A stretch of DNA of 33,378 nucleotides from Paramecium octaurelia (Eukaryota; Ciliophora; Oligohymenophorea; Peniculida; Parameciidae): contig CAJJDP010000116.1 in assembly GCA_905182995.1 (NCBI GenBank), positions 1-33,378 on the forward strand, written 5' to 3'. How positions within the stretch are numbered: position 1 is the first letter of the stretch; each line of letters begins with the position of its first letter. The translations under genes were made by a program, and so were the position numbers. The notes below the pieces were generated by a model. It was not told where the DNA came from. It made no database searches and saw only the letters and a list, made by a program, of their open reading frames with translations. Positions 11,310-24,655 of this stretch are shown here, piece after piece.

Positions 11310-11887
11310 TTTGTCTTATATATTGCTATTTTCATAATAATTATTGTTATTAAATAATTTAGTTTAATTCATCGATAGTTTAATCTTTCAAATTCATTAT
11401 TTATTGTACTTCCATTTAGTTCTGCATGAATTCCTATTGAAATTCTTGCTAAATATTTTGGATTGTGAATAAATTCTATTGAATAACTTAAGATTGATTA
11501 TAAATTTATTATCTCTATTGTTCAATTATTTATTATTATTATTCGCATTTTTGCTTCCACTCATCACATTCTGAACTAACTTAATTTTTTTGAATCATCA
11601 ACTCATCAATAAATGATTTATATTTTTAAACTACAGATTTTAGGTTATGCTTCTACTCTATCAAACATGATTCTAATTGGGATTTCCTTAGAATATTTAT
11701 TAACAATCTACATTTCAAATTTCAACTAAAACACTAGTTTTTTAAGTTCATGATTTTCCTGTCGATAATGATCAACACTATCGCAATAAGATTTGCAATC
11801 ATCATTTGTGCTCAAATTGCTAAGATTCTAAACTCTGAAATAATAAATGACTTGATATACTTGTTTTCTTTATCTGTTGTTTAGATT
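10582..11887. repeat. First member of a 1,306-bp direct repeat
   Basis: It matches 11889-13194 at a constant offset of 1,307 bases across the N at 11888. I noticed no mismatch. It contains the 3' part of the MORN gene and most of the convergent coiled-coil gene. It is interpreted as overlapping contig ends that were not merged. Confidence 0.92.
11332..11887 (-). CDS. Coiled-coil protein, duplicate copy truncated by an assembly gap
   Basis: This is the 3' part of the gene at 12639-13262, cut at its 5' end by the N at 11888. Both introns recur at 11687-11711 and 11835-11860. It keeps the TGA stop at 11332-11334. It is identical in sequence where compared and is the same locus assembled twice. 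Confidence 0.7.
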
Positions 11888-11888
11888 N

Positions 11889-12616
11889 AGACATGGAAGA
11901 GGAGTCTACTTATACTCGCTAGGAGATAGATATGATGGTCTTTGGGAACGAGGACTCAAATGGGGTAGAGGAATTGTGGAGTTTGCATCTGGAGCGAGAT
12001 ATGAGGGTTAGTTTGCAAGTGACAAAGCCACTGGTTAGGGAACTATGATATATGTTAACAATGACAAATACGAAGGGCAATGGAATGACGGATTAAAACA
12101 TGGCTATGGAGTTTATACTATGGCTGATGGATCCAGATACGAGGGAAATTGGATGAATGATGAAAGAGAAGGGCAAGGTCTTTTCCTCTATGCATCAGGC
12201 GATAAATATGAAGGCATGTATAGTAAAAATGTGAAGAGTGGATATGGAGTTTATATCGCTTCGAACGGAGATAGATATGAAGGAGAATGGGCCAATGATA
12301 AAAGGCAAGGGAATGGCACACTCTATATGGCCAACGGGGATAAGTACATTGGAGAATGGAAAGAAGGTGAGAAATCTGGTAAAGGTATTTACTATTTTGG
12401 GCATGGTGATACTTATGATGGTAATAAATCAACAACTAAATTCTAGGTTACTGGTTGGGTGGTATGAGACATGGGTTTGGTAAGTATTCTTGGAGCATAG
12501 GCGATTATTATGAGGGAGAATGGAGGTTTGATAAAATGAATGGTAAGGGGAAATTTAAAGGAGCTGATGGTTCAGAATATGTTGGGGAGTTTTCAAATGA
12601 CAATAAAGTAAATTGA
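11889..12616 (+). CDS. MORN-repeat protein, duplicate copy lacking its 5' part
   Basis: It begins directly after the N at 11888 inside the repeat array, at the equivalent of 10582, and ends at the same TGA (12614-12616). The last intron recurs at 12421-12446. Nothing supports an independent start. It is treated as an assembly duplicate of the gene at 10077-11309. Confidence 0.7.
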
Positions 12617-13194
12617 TTTGTCTTATATATTGCTATTTTCATAATAATTATTGTTATTAAATAATTTAGTTTAATTCATCGATAGTTTAATCTTTCAAAT
12701 TCATTATTTATTGTACTTCCATTTAGTTCTGCATGAATTCCTATTGAAATTCTTGCTAAATATTTTGGATTGTGAATAAATTCTATTGAATAACTTAAGA
12801 TTGATTATAAATTTATTATCTCTATTGTTCAATTATTTATTATTATTATTCGCATTTTTGCTTCCACTCATCACATTCTGAACTAACTTAATTTTTTTGA
12901 ATCATCAACTCATCAATAAATGATTTATATTTTTAAACTACAGATTTTAGGTTATGCTTCTACTCTATCAAACATGATTCTAATTGGGATTTCCTTAGAA
13001 TATTTATTAACAATCTACATTTCAAATTTCAACTAAAACACTAGTTTTTTAAGTTCATGATTTTCCTGTCGATAATGATCAACACTATCGCAATAAGATT
13101 TGCAATCATCATTTGTGCTCAAATTGCTAAGATTCTAAACTCTGAAATAATAAATGACTTGATATACTTGTTTTCTTTATCTGTTGTTTAGATT
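11889..13194. repeat. Second member of the 1,306-bp direct repeat
   Basis: It starts after the N at 11888 and ends at 13194, where unique sequence continues into the 5' exon of the coiled-coil gene. Removing one copy and the N restores one MORN gene and one coiled-coil gene. Confidence 0.92.
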
Positions 13195-13262
13195 CTTTTT
13201 TTATTAAATTTGTTCAAATAGGAATTTTTTTTGTCTGGGGTGTGAGTAGTATTAATATACAT
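12639..13262 (-). CDS. Gln-rich coiled-coil protein, 190 aa
   Basis: This is the complete version, from ATG 13262-13260 to TGA 12639-12641. Intron 1 is 13142-13167 (26 nt, ending TTTCAG). Intron 2 is 12994-13018 (25 nt, ending CTAAG); without it the frame breaks. The N-terminus is basic. From about residue 55 to the end the protein is a run of heptad-like helix (for example EWKQKCEQQQQIIEQQ), with most Gln codons being TAA or TAG. I recognise no family. A structural or basal-body-type coiled coil would fit but is only a guess. It converges with the MORN gene at 22 bp. Confidence 0.75.
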
Positions 13263-13880
13263 TTTTTAAATTTTAGATGTCTGTTAATATAAAAATTAGT
13301 ATTTTATATAAATGATAAAACTTTGACATGACTTAATCAAGTTAAAGTTGATTAAGTTTCATCTATTTTATGATACTCCTGCCTGGAATGTTGTTCTGGA
13401 TTTGTAATCATTAATGCATTACATTAATAAAGATTCTTTTTAGTTAAATTATTTCTATTAAAACTCTCCTAATATCTAAAAGTATATTATAACATTGGAT
13501 AATTGTAATTAAATACCATCTGTAATTGCACTTTCGAAAGGTATGATAGATAAAATTCATTGATATATTGCAAATGAAATAACCTTATATTTCAATAGAA
13601 TTGAGTGTTAATTGGAAATTCCTGATATGTTCTTAAATTCATTGACAGACATTTAATAATCTAGCAATAATAATTGACAATTTATTTTAGTATTCACTTT
13701 TTATAATAAATTAAATTGATTAGTTTAAATGGCCAACTTGCTCATACTCAATAGATATACAAAAGTGCATGATATAATCTATAAGATACTTAGGCAAATT
13801 ATAAACAAGATGTTCTAATTAGATTTGCATTAATAATAATCATGGATTTAAGTTATGAAAATATAATTAATGAATATTAA
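13263..13880. other. Intergenic stretch without an assigned gene
   Basis: It lies between the start of one minus-strand gene and the end of the next. A plus-strand frame of about 60 codons begins at ATG 13729 (MANLLILNRYTKVHD), overlaps the end of the coiled-coil gene at 13881 and has no support from introns or composition. I see nothing else. Confidence 0.45.
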
Positions 13881-14636
13881 TCAATCCATAGAATTAAAAT
13901 AATGATAGTATGTGTATTTTATATTTTCATTTAATATTATTAATATTCTAAATAAAAGGAATAGCTGTAAAATTTTTTTGAAGATTGCTTTTTGGCTATC
14001 TAATTTCTTTGGATTATAAATTTGGCAATCTAATTGGCCTAATATTTAGTAAATTGAGTACTGAGTTGTTCGAAAAGTCTTCTCTTCGCCACTGCTTTGA
14101 CTCAGTTGTTGGATTAGGTTATCATAAATCTACTTTGTCAACACTTTTGGAGCTGCCATTGATGAGTTCAAGGAGGATGGCTGTTATCCAAAACTATCCA
14201 ACTTATTTTTTAATTCAACACTTAATTCCATTAATTTTGAGACATTGGTTTCGAAGTTGTTAATATGTTTATTCTATAACTCCTTATTTATACGATTAAG
14301 TCGTTTATTCTCCTTCTACAAAGCTTATAATTTCTATTCGTACTCTGCTTTCACACTTTCCATCTCTTGTTTTAAAGTCTGTTCTTTATCCATTGTCGTT
14401 GATGATAAACTAATGAGAAATAATTGTTCTTATAGGTTTTGATTGTCCCTTCTAAGCTATATTAATTCTTATTAGACTATTTCCAACCTTTCTTCTAATG
14501 ATTAAGTTTAGTTTATTTAAACTGCTGCCTTCTCCAGTTATCGCTGAAGACTGTATACAAGCAAGGTTAGTCTTTAATTTTCATCAGTTAGTTTTGAGTT
14601 CAGATCAATAAGGTTATCTTTCGTAATATGATTCAT
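13881..14636 (-). CDS. Coiled-coil protein, 251 aa
   Basis: A single uninterrupted exon runs from ATG 14636-14634 to TGA 13881-13883; a TGA lies in frame a few codons upstream of the ATG. Residues about 5-130 are a long charged helix with heptad pattern (EKAAVQINQTQSLEERLEIV, then LQKENKRLNRINKELQNK). A short Ser-rich linker and a more globular part with SQSSGEEKTFRTTQYSIY follow. The last 25 residues are unexpectedly hydrophobic, so the true 3' end may differ if a short intron was missed. No family was recognised. Confidence 0.72.
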
Positions 14637-15479
14637 AAATATTATTATTCAAGACAATCATTTTATCTTAATTTGATACAAGCTTATGATAATAGCTTTA
14701 TAAAATAATGAATAATCATATTTATATTCTTAGACGTAATTACTGAAGAGAATCAAAAGGCAGACTTTTATCAAATGTGATATTCATGTTTGGAATGAAT
14801 TAAATATTTATTCGGTCAGAATTCTCTTTGATTTTTCTTAATTGTAGTTCTTAATTAAATATGTAAATGAATAATTGCAAAAAATAAATTTTTTTCGTAA
14901 CCCTTAGCTTAGCAAAGAAATCCGATGATATTTCAATTTCATAGTACATTTGTCACAAAATTCGAATTATTTAGTAGTATTCAATATCAAAAAACATTTG
15001 AAGAATTATCATGTTTGCAGATTGCAAAAAAACAAAGAATTTAGGGTGTTGCTTTTAATAAAATAATACCAGCTAAATTTAATTGGCTATCCTTTTGTTG
15101 GTACAATAATTTCTAAATTGGATACAATCTCTTTTTTAAGGATTTTTTAAACTAGTATGGAATTATAAATTTATACCACTACTTATCATAATTTTACGAT
15201 TTGGAATTTCATATCCCAATCAATTTAAACAGTAAAATCATACTTATCAGTTAGTTTAAATGTTATTTTTTAATTCACAAAATTAAGTTTTGTTTAGCTT
15301 ATATATTAAAGTGACAATTTTGGAGAACAAAGACTAATGAGATTAATGAAGTAAGATAGCCAAATGATTTTTACTTTTATAAAATTGTAAAGCATTATTA
15401 TAAAATGAAATAGTGAATTAATTTGATAATTTAATTTATTAGATTGAATTAGATTAAATTGAATATTAAATATAATAAT
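14637..15479. other. Unresolved region with weak frames on both strands
   Basis: The plus strand has a TGA-free frame from ATG 14925 to TGA 15312-15314 (129 codons). The minus strand has a frame from about 15406 that reads more like protein but carries in-frame TGA codons near 15195 and 15020. The number of TGAs is close to chance for DNA of this composition, and no intron repairs them. I assign no gene. A decayed gene on the minus strand is possible. Confidence 0.4.
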
Positions 15480-16699
15480 TCATTATTTAATCACATCACC
15501 AGTTTAGCATTCACTCTCAAATGTGTATTAAGCTTAAGATGCGTTATTTCCTTAATGTATTCTTTTTGCACAATCCATTGTAGTATTAGATAAATAATTA
15601 TCTTGTTGTTATTTTAGATCACCTCTAGGTATTATTTGGGATTATGATTATGCCTTTTTCATATCTCTACCAGAGGTTTAACCGCTTTTGTTTGGTTGAG
15701 GACTTGATTTCTCAATTTTTAATCTTTTTGATCTACTCGTTAGATAAATTTTGACATTTTAAAAATATATTTACAATTCTTCTATTTCCTTTTTTGTGGG
15801 TTAATACCATTTAGGCTCATTAACAATACAATTTTAAAAGAATGCACTCAATTGGGCAAATTTTTTGACTTATGGTGTTAGTTTAATGTATTCATTTAAT
15901 AATTCATAAACTTAGATCGATTACTATTAATCCATTTGTTAATAACAATCTAAGAATTATCGTACAAACCTATTAACTAGAATATTATATGGAATTACCT
16001 TTCCAACATTAAATAGAGTGCAATAACATCATTCCACAATAACAAATAGATTTCCATCACTATTGTTCTGTTGTGAGTCTAAAAAACCTGTGCGTAGAAC
16101 TTATTTCAAAAATATTTGTTTACTTCATGTTATCCTAAGATGAGATTGAGAGCGTTAATCATTTTATAAAATTGCATCACATTAGAATCAATATCCTTAA
16201 CTAAAATATAATAATTCAGAGTTAATTACATACGACATTAGCGTTGGATTTCATTTTACTCTTTGATATAATTTCACTGATCAAAGCTAATTTTTGTATT
16301 ATCATTGTTTATACAGAAGAAAACTTACTAAAAGTGTCCTTTTGTTCCATGTGTTACCAACCAATCCATCCAAGGAATTGTTGCACAAACAGTCTGCCAT
16401 GTTTGATATCACCCATTAAGACATGGATTGTTAATAGCACTTTTAATTTCTTTGGACTTTCCAGTTATTAAGGTATGAGACGTATGAATTCTTTGAATAC
16501 TTAAACAATCGTCATGCTCTAGACTAATTGATCCTCCTCTTCTTTAGATGGGTAACCTTTTAAGTTGTAATATACACCTACCTTATAACATTTTTTTAAT
16601 GTCTTCCAAATCAACGGTTTCTGAATTATCGTAGATTGTGCTCTCAAATAGGTACTTCTAGAATCTAGTTTGCTTCTTGAACATATTCTTTAGAAACAT
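15480..16699 (-). CDS. Probable ANTH-domain (AP180/CALM-like) protein, 370 aa
   Basis: The model has ATG 16699-16697, TGA 15480-15482 and four introns: 16557-16581, 16201-16229, 16100-16123 and 15970-15998. The N-terminal 250 residues are helical with FKEFIRLIPQQLESPKKLKV, LLTIHVLMGDIKHG and later YLMLERFVRQFLDCYQQM followed by YELLNEYIKL. The order and spacing resemble an ANTH domain, in which helices around a (V)LxxLxLIHxLL-like segment bind phosphoinositides and help recruit clathrin. That assignment is by pattern only. The C-terminal third is Ser/Gln-rich and disordered, as in AP180 proteins, but I see no clear clathrin box. The 24-nt intron could alternatively be 36 nt (16088-16123). Its start lies 103 bp downstream of the calcium channel's stop, on the same strand. 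Confidence 0.72.
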
Positions 16700-16802
16700 T
16701 TAAGTTTATATTTTAATATAATCAAAATATTTTATAATTTGTTTAGCTCTTTCAAAGTTTATTTAATTTGCATTAAATCTTAAAATTGTATATTAAATTT
16801 AT

Positions 16803-19800
16803 TCATTCTTCGATCTATTATTGCAACAACTATGTCTTTAATTACTAAGCAAGATCCTCAATTTTTTGTTATAATAATTCAATCTATTTGGTACGATCAT
16901 CTTCATCCTCAGATCTGATTGGAAACCAACTTACACTTTCAGATTGAACCTTATCCATAATCCAATACTCTAGTCCAGTGTATTCCGTTGAATCCTTATT
17001 TTACAGACAATAAATGTAGAAAACATAATTCCATAAGAAATGCTTACTCTTTATGTGCTCTTCAAAGTCTTCTTGTTGTTTTTCAAGTGTTTGCCTATCA
17101 ATGCCACAAATGAAACATTTGTTCTTTTTATCATCCTCTATTTGGTTTCTTTGATCTCTCAATTACGCAAAAGTATCAGTCATTATACCTGAGATGATAT
17201 TGGTAAACAATAGTGCAAAGAACACGAAGTAAACTGTATCATAGATGAATTTCAAGGGATCCCATTATGCCATTGAACTACCAATCACTCCCGAAGTCAT
17301 CAAAGTGATCATACAACTTATTAAACTGTGACATGGATCATCAACTTATTCTGGATATATGTCATCCACATAATTATTGAATCCCACTATACTGAATACA
17401 AATTAGAACAACACTCCAAGCAAAGCTACCAAAGATAGTTATTTTGCATTGTGAGATATCGCTTAAAATACACTTTGCAATAATGATAATTATCCAAACA
17501 AATAGAATAAATGCAATGAAAAATAATATGTATTTGAAATTAACCCAATAAATGCAATTGCAGTAAACGATATGTGAGACAGGAAATCTTCACTCTTGAA
17601 CACAATCACTAAATTAGATATCTTGGATATTATGTAGGTGTGAATCTTAGTCAAAGAGAATTACTCTTATTTGAGTTTCTTGAATTCCAATGATGCCCTG
17701 CTTATTATGTAAAATGTACATGCACATAAACTGAAGCCAAATTACAATAAGGATAAAATAAACAATGTTGCCTCTTCATAGTCATCTGTCACTAAAGTTG
17801 ATTGCTTATCTTTTATCATTACTGCATATGCAAATATCATAAAAATATTAATGAATAATGACAATAATTATGAAATATTTATTAATAGTTGAATTGTCTT
17901 ATGTGTTATTGGTAGAATCCAATTTTATAAACTAAAATTATAACTGATTTCGCTGAAAATCATCTCCATTTCCTCTAATAAAGATATCAGTTTCTTTCTC
18001 TATGTGTCTCTTGGTATTTTGAACATTATTTTATCCCTGGTTTCATCACTTAAAAATTGAAATACTGGATGAGCAGGGAAGAATACCATTTAATATTCAT
18101 TCTCATAGAAAATTTCAATCTTTCTTAAGTTATTCAAACACATAGTCTAAATATCTTTTAAAGTTGGATTGCTCTCAAATTCCTACTTAAAATGCTTAAC
18201 CCACTTCTAATCCTTACTAACATATTCTATTTTCTCTTTTATTATGAACACATTCAACATTTGTTAAATCTCATCAGAGAATCTAGCCTCTTTCTTAAAA
18301 TCAAATATTTTCTCAATGCCAACCTTCTAAACAATTAATTTTATGAAATTAACCAAAAATCTACAGTCCAATTTCTATTGTAATTCCTCGTAGTTTTTTT
18401 GGTTATTCCCTTCTAGCACCAACATAATTGATTGAATAATCTTTGCTTATAATTCAAATAACTCATCCTATTCTTCTGGAGTATGGAGTTCCCTTTGAAT
18501 TAATTGGCTTTCCTCCTTTTAAAATGTTTCAAATGTAAAACATACATCTTCCATATATGTTGACTTACATAAAGTGACTTAATTTAAAAAGCAAGGCAAT
18601 TGAATGACTTCATTTATAAAATCGACTATTTGCTAAGTTATTGACACTACATTCTTATTCAGTATCTTCAATAATATTCTCAATTCTTTAGTGGCAAACT
18701 CTATAAAGTTAATACTATTGATATGGACTGAATCTTCCTTATCGGTTTATTCCCTTAGGTAGTTTTTCATATGAACATTATTGTTCTCACACATCAATTA
18801 CAGCATTCTAAATGCTCTCCACATCACTTTGATTGATAATTATCTATTCTTTATAGTATTTTAACTCTCAATGGCTGATGGCAGTGTCCGTTTTAGAGTT
18901 TCAGTCTTTTCACTAAATTAAGTTAAGTTATCCACATAAACAATAGATAGAAATGGATTCTATTTATCTTTCTAAAATTTAGACTTTTGAATCTTGAAAT
19001 TAGTATTAACAAATTTGCTGAACTTAAGAATAGATTATTGCAAATTGCTCATCATTTAATTGGATGAATCCTATTTCAACAATTGAAGCAAAGAGTCTTA
19101 GCACTTAGTGTTACCTCCTAATAGAAATGCATTTGAAAATATTAATAGTTAATTGAACAACTCCCATCTATCATCAAAATTTTCCTTAAACATCTCATAA
19201 ATCAATTGAGCTGCTCCACATCCAGCCAAAAAGCATTGTATTTCTTGAATCTATTATCTGGAATCACTCCAAAATTCAGGTTCCCATTCATCTATTGCCA
19301 ACTTTGCCTATTCATCTTAGCTGTTGATATTGGGATTCTTTTCACTTATCATTCTAGTTAATATTTTCAAAAAGTAGCTTCTCAAATCATCATTCAATTT
19401 ATGAGTGATATTCATCTAGATTAAATTCTTTAAGAATTCTTCCAAAGTTATTGCTGGATCTTAAGTTTGATAGGCATCCAAAGAAAACTCATCGATTTTT
19501 GTGAATTCACTACAGAGTTTATTAAACTCTTATTCGATGAATCCTTAAAACTCCTCATTCTCATTGAATATTTTAATTAACTTCATCAACCTAATATTCA
19601 ATTCTACATTGTTGTCAGGTTCTTCTATTACTGAAAGTCTTTTTTTGGATTTCAAATGGAAGATCCTCTTTAGTGTTTGTTAAAGATTCGATTGTATCTT
19701 TTCATCCTATGACAATTTCGTTTCAGTTACAATTAGTAATCTATTTATTATGCCATCCTATTCATTCTACTCATTTTATTCGGTATCCTATTTCTCTTCT

Positions 19801-22800
19801 TATTTTAATGTAGTTTGTGATTCACTAGCATTCTCATTAAATATCTTTTCTAATCTCAACAACACACTATTGTCAAAGGTTCTAAACACTATTTTCATTA
19901 TGTTTATCAGCACTTGGCACAGATGAGTTATATGACTTGATTTAAACCACATTTTTTGAATCTAAACTAAATGACCTGCAATCTTGAATAACAATTGATG
20001 GATCTTAAGAGTGTCAATCTCTTTGCTTAATTATCCTTCCAATTCGGATAAGAAGTTATCATTTAAAAATAACAGATTGATCGAGTATAATGTCTCCTGC
20101 ATACATGCAAAGATGTAGGAGAACATAAATTAAAATCTAACACCATCAACGATCTATACTTGTTTTATATAATTGCACCCTTTCAACAATAGAATCTAAT
20201 CTAATTGATGTCGAATAATCTATAATTAGTTTCAATCTTACCTCTAAATCTTCTTAGATGCTAAGCTAACTGATCAATTCCATCTGACTATTATAATAAA
20301 GACGATTGATGTAGCTTCTTAAAAAGTGCTACAATGGCCAGCAATTACTTTTATACGAATTCTTTAACAAAAATAATAAGGAATGATAAGGGTGCATGAC
20401 TCGACATTTCTCCTGATTAATGACATTACTAAATATATGTCTAATAATTATACTGATCTTCAACTAATAAACTGAATATTTCAAAGTGAATAATCATGTA
20501 TTATAGTTGCGGTTGCATACGGATTAGCTTTGTCTCCTCTATCTTCTCATAATTAGCACTGTACTCGTCAATTAATTCATTAAAACTCTCAGCATCCCAA
20601 GCTTTGGACTTTTGCAAAGGCGTTTCTGGTTTATTTATAGAATCAATTAAAAAATCAGATTGCAATTCATTGAGAACATAAATTAAATTCCTGTTTTATT
20701 TCTGCTGCAGCAAAGCTAGAATCTGCAATTGATTAAATTTGATTGTCTTATTGTGATCATACAAGAAAACTCTCAGTGAATCAAACAGCTTGACCCTGTA
20801 CATACTATCTGGCTTTTCCTTATTCATTTATTGAATGATAGATCCAATAGCCACAGATACTTCATTTTCATTGTATAGTAATTCTTTGTTGTTATGGTAG
20901 AGTTCTCTAACAAAATCAATGCAGCAAGAATTGTATTGCAAATGACAATAGATTTATTTTAATGGCCATTTTATTTCAATCTTATTGGTTGCATGATTCC
21001 AAATAAAAAGAGTCAAGAATTTGTAACAAGAATTCAACAGTCCCTACAAATATGGGTTTATTTCATCTGCTCCAGAAATGTAAGCCACTAATGTTTGATG
21101 CATATCCAATGCTTTAAATAGAGTCTAATTTGTTTTATCATTTTCTTCGCACTCGTTAAAAGCCAAGGAAATTTACACTACCTAACTTGGAAATCTATGC
21201 AATTTCAATGAAACACACAACTTGTTTAGATCTTCAATAATCTCATCCACCTAAATGTTTGAAGTACTTTGATTCTCTTTTGTTATAGTGTAAACATTCT
21301 TATCACTCAATTGCTCTAATCGTTATCTGATTTGAATGCATTTGCTAATCAATTCTTTGACATTTTTTTGACAATTTTTCGAGAGTAAAACAATTTAAGA
21401 GAAATGCTTTATTAATTCTCTTCTCTGACCAAGCATCCTATTAAATAATTATAAAGCAGTCTCTACCATCTTTGGTTCCTGCATCAAAGAAATTTCAGCA
21501 AAAACCAAAATCACATTATTATTGAAATTTTTGAATAAATTTCTATTATCTAATAAATCTTTAATGACCTAAATCCATTAAGGAATGTTATAGGAATCTT
21601 ATTCAGTTTTGTCTTTAGAACCACTCAAACTTTTAGCAAAGTCTTTGAATACTGAACTATTGTTGTCTAATAATTGTTATTATTCTTCAGGAGGTTTATG
21701 TGAAAATCTATGCACAAGATCTACCATTCCACTGATTAATCCCTTTTTGGGAAGTGTATTGTTCACCGATTCGTTTGTATCATCACTTTCTCTCTTGTTT
21801 CTGAAATAAGCTACCATTTAATTTATCCTAATATCATTTTCTAAATCCAGAATGTTTAAGATGATATTGGATGCTAGCATCTTGCATTCCATAATTGGTT
21901 TATTCTCTTATGATACTTTAGTCATTCTATATTTTGCTTTTTTGATATTCTCTTCTCCCTTTTAATCTTCTAAACTTTAGAAATCCTTTTGGCAAGAACA
22001 TATTCTCAGCAAATCTTATAATAATTGCATAGTATCTATTTCCAAATTCATGGTCAATAATGTTTTTATAATCATTAATACTCTTTACAGAGTCTAATTG
22101 TATTTCTGATCATAAGTAAAATGAGTAAATTTAGTGATAAATTATTGGACATACTTTATGATATTGTTGAGATCACTCACATTTTATTAGGCCAACTAAT
22201 TGTTATGCCCTCCAAAACTACTAAATTTTCTCATGGATGTCCTTTTCTCTATTTATATTAACTCATTCTCCTCCCAATCTATTACTTTACTAATCACAAG
22301 GGATTGATACCCAGGAGTGTCTACAAAAGCTAAATGAATAACCTTTAAATAAGATTCAAATGTATTTATGGATTGGGAATGATTATCTTCAACCAAGGCC
22401 AATAAAATAGAAATTGATATATTTTCTTTAACAAAATCTTATGATAATTTATTTCGGTTATAACACACATCTCCTAAAAGATTGAAATAGCCTTAGAAGT
22501 AATTCCAAGTTTATAGCCCATCGTATTCTTGACTTTCTTAATATATCTAACGTATTCTTCTCCACATGGGTTTTAACTTATTGATTCTGCAAAGCACTTC
22601 AACTTTGTTTTTGGTATTCAATCTAAATTTGAAATTCAGCAATTCATTACTTTGGAATACCAATTTTAAAATTAAATTCTGATTTTTTAATATAGCTCTT
22701 CCTTTGCAAACACAAATACTACTCAAAATGGATAAATATTTTTCATTAGGATTTTATTTCATTTTTTCAAATACTTTCTGAATATGATCATCAGTTACAA

Positions 22801-24655
22801 ACCTTTGAATAGATTCATAATTATCTTCTAATAACTCCTTCAAACTATCCTAGGCTCTTGCTTCATCATCCATAGCCTATTCTAAAAAGTCCTTCAAATA
22901 CTTTCCCATATCTTACTTCAGTTATTTGTTATTTTACGTTAACTCCTTGATCAATTAGTAGGTTAATTTGAATATTTTCTTCATCTTTTTTTGTAAATTC
23001 TTAACATCAATGCCATACAACTTCTTTTCATAAATGGGCACTAAGATTTTCATTGCCAAATCAATGATATACGTTTCTTTTATGCATTATTGGCGATTGG
23101 CTACCTCAAATTGTAAGAATTGAATCAATTGTTATATCACTTCGACTACCTAAGATAATTATTAAACATGAAGCAATTTCCAAATGACATCAACTTGTTT
23201 ATTCAAAATCAAAACAAATTAAAAAAGCACCTCCTGAGCTGACAAAACAAACATTAAATTATTTTTTATGTTTCCCTTAACCTTTTTGATTTAAAAAGCA
23301 TGCTAATGTTCTTTTTCCTCAAAAGCCAATTACTTCTTTATCGTAGTCGTCTCCAATTCCTCATCCTCTTTGATGCTATCATTCCATTAGTCCTCAATTT
23401 AAACATTCTATAATATTTCCTTATCGATAGACATTTGTATATAGGAATTCTCTACAATTTCCTGTTAACCTTATTTTGCAGCCAAGATTTCGACCACCTA
23501 ATTGGTTTCCTAGATGTATTCATGCAATTGAGGCAGTTAATCTCGAGATGTAAGTACTTTACCCGAGATGTAGTTTCGAAGAATGAATTCTTACTAAGGG
23601 ATTTTCTTATTGACTTGGGATTATGCTTATTATTATTAATCGACGACACTTCTCTATCTTGGTGCCACTCTTGAAAAATCCTTCAAAAAGTCACAGCTGT
23701 TTTAGAAGACTGAGCCTCTTGAGTTTTCTTTAATAAGCTATGGTTGTTGATTGCGCTTATAATCACAAATGGGTTATATCACTTGCAATTCCCAAATGGC
23801 TGCCAATGGAATGTGTGTCCCTGCTTGTTATAATGAAACAATCTATTATTCTCCATTCAAATACGTCCCATCTTCAGTGTATTACAAATAGATTAATTCG
23901 TAATTCCTTATGGATTTCTTTTCGATTCTCTGATCATTCCGCATAAACAACTTCATTTTCCAACTAGTCTTACTGTTATTAGTAATGATCACCTAATATC
24001 TTTGCACATCCTTTAATCTCTTAATATAAGCCAAACAACTTTCGTCATCTAACCATTATATGGGTTTTTCAATAAAATCCAAACAAAACTATTGCTTGGT
24101 ATTGACCAATAAGAAGGGTTCATCAAAATATATCGGTTGGCCGTCCTTCTGATATGTTTGATGTGCTTCTATTCTAAATAATGCCTAACTGGAGGGTTTA
24201 CTGCTTAGACTGACTTGAAATGCTTCCATTGACTATTCCGAACATTTGTAAGATCCGACTAAAAAGTATTCAGAGTCATAATGTTTCAATACTATTTCTT
24301 AACCAAACAGAACCTCCTCATCAATTTTTGTTTCAACAAAGGAAAAATATTGGTTCAACTCTGTTTTCAATCGTTAATCCAGGAGATCCTGATTTGCTCT
24401 AATATTGATAACTCTTTATCACTTACTTCTTTTGAGACTTCATAAACTCGTCATGAATTTCGAAACTCCCCTTGGGAAGCACTTAAAATAAAGACTCCCG
24501 AAAATTGCTTATCTTGGACAAATTAGTGTAAGTCATATAATAAACGTTAGTCTGGGTGTATCTATCACAATTATGCGATAACCATACCCTTTCGTTACTA
24601 TCATCCCGAAATCCCCCTGAATTCTTACAATTTAGCCATATCGAAGATTATTCAT
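16803..24655 (-). CDS. IP3/ryanodine receptor-type calcium release channel, 2,583 aa
   Basis: The gene runs from ATG 24655-24653 to TGA 16803-16805 with introns 24562-24587, 24399-24426, 20429-20453 and 20220-20241. These channels release calcium from ER or vesicular stores. The N-terminus has the beta-trefoil pattern (LRYGQIVRIQGDFGMI; ESLFQVLPKGSFEIHDEF), then MIR-like sequence ending AIWELQVIQPICD. RIH helical regions follow (YLSILSSICVCKGRAI near residue 630; LQLFNRMLGQRRELIKHF near 1060), then a RIH-associated region (LLIFSNAFLLGGNTKCQDSL near 1810). Several membrane spans start near 2220. The pore is near 2420 (SCMITLMTSGVIGSS), with the TDTFAQLR gate helix after it. The CFICG...FEEHIKSKH zinc-type motif and a short coiled coil end the protein. 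Length fits IP3 receptors (about 2,700 aa). The filter lacks the usual GGG(V/I)GD. Whether it binds IP3 cannot be read from the sequence. Confidence 0.93.

Noticed and set aside
14925..15314. A plus-strand 129-codon frame.
   Set aside because: The minus strand is also fairly open here, composition is not distinctive, and TGA frequency fits chance. Left as unresolved.
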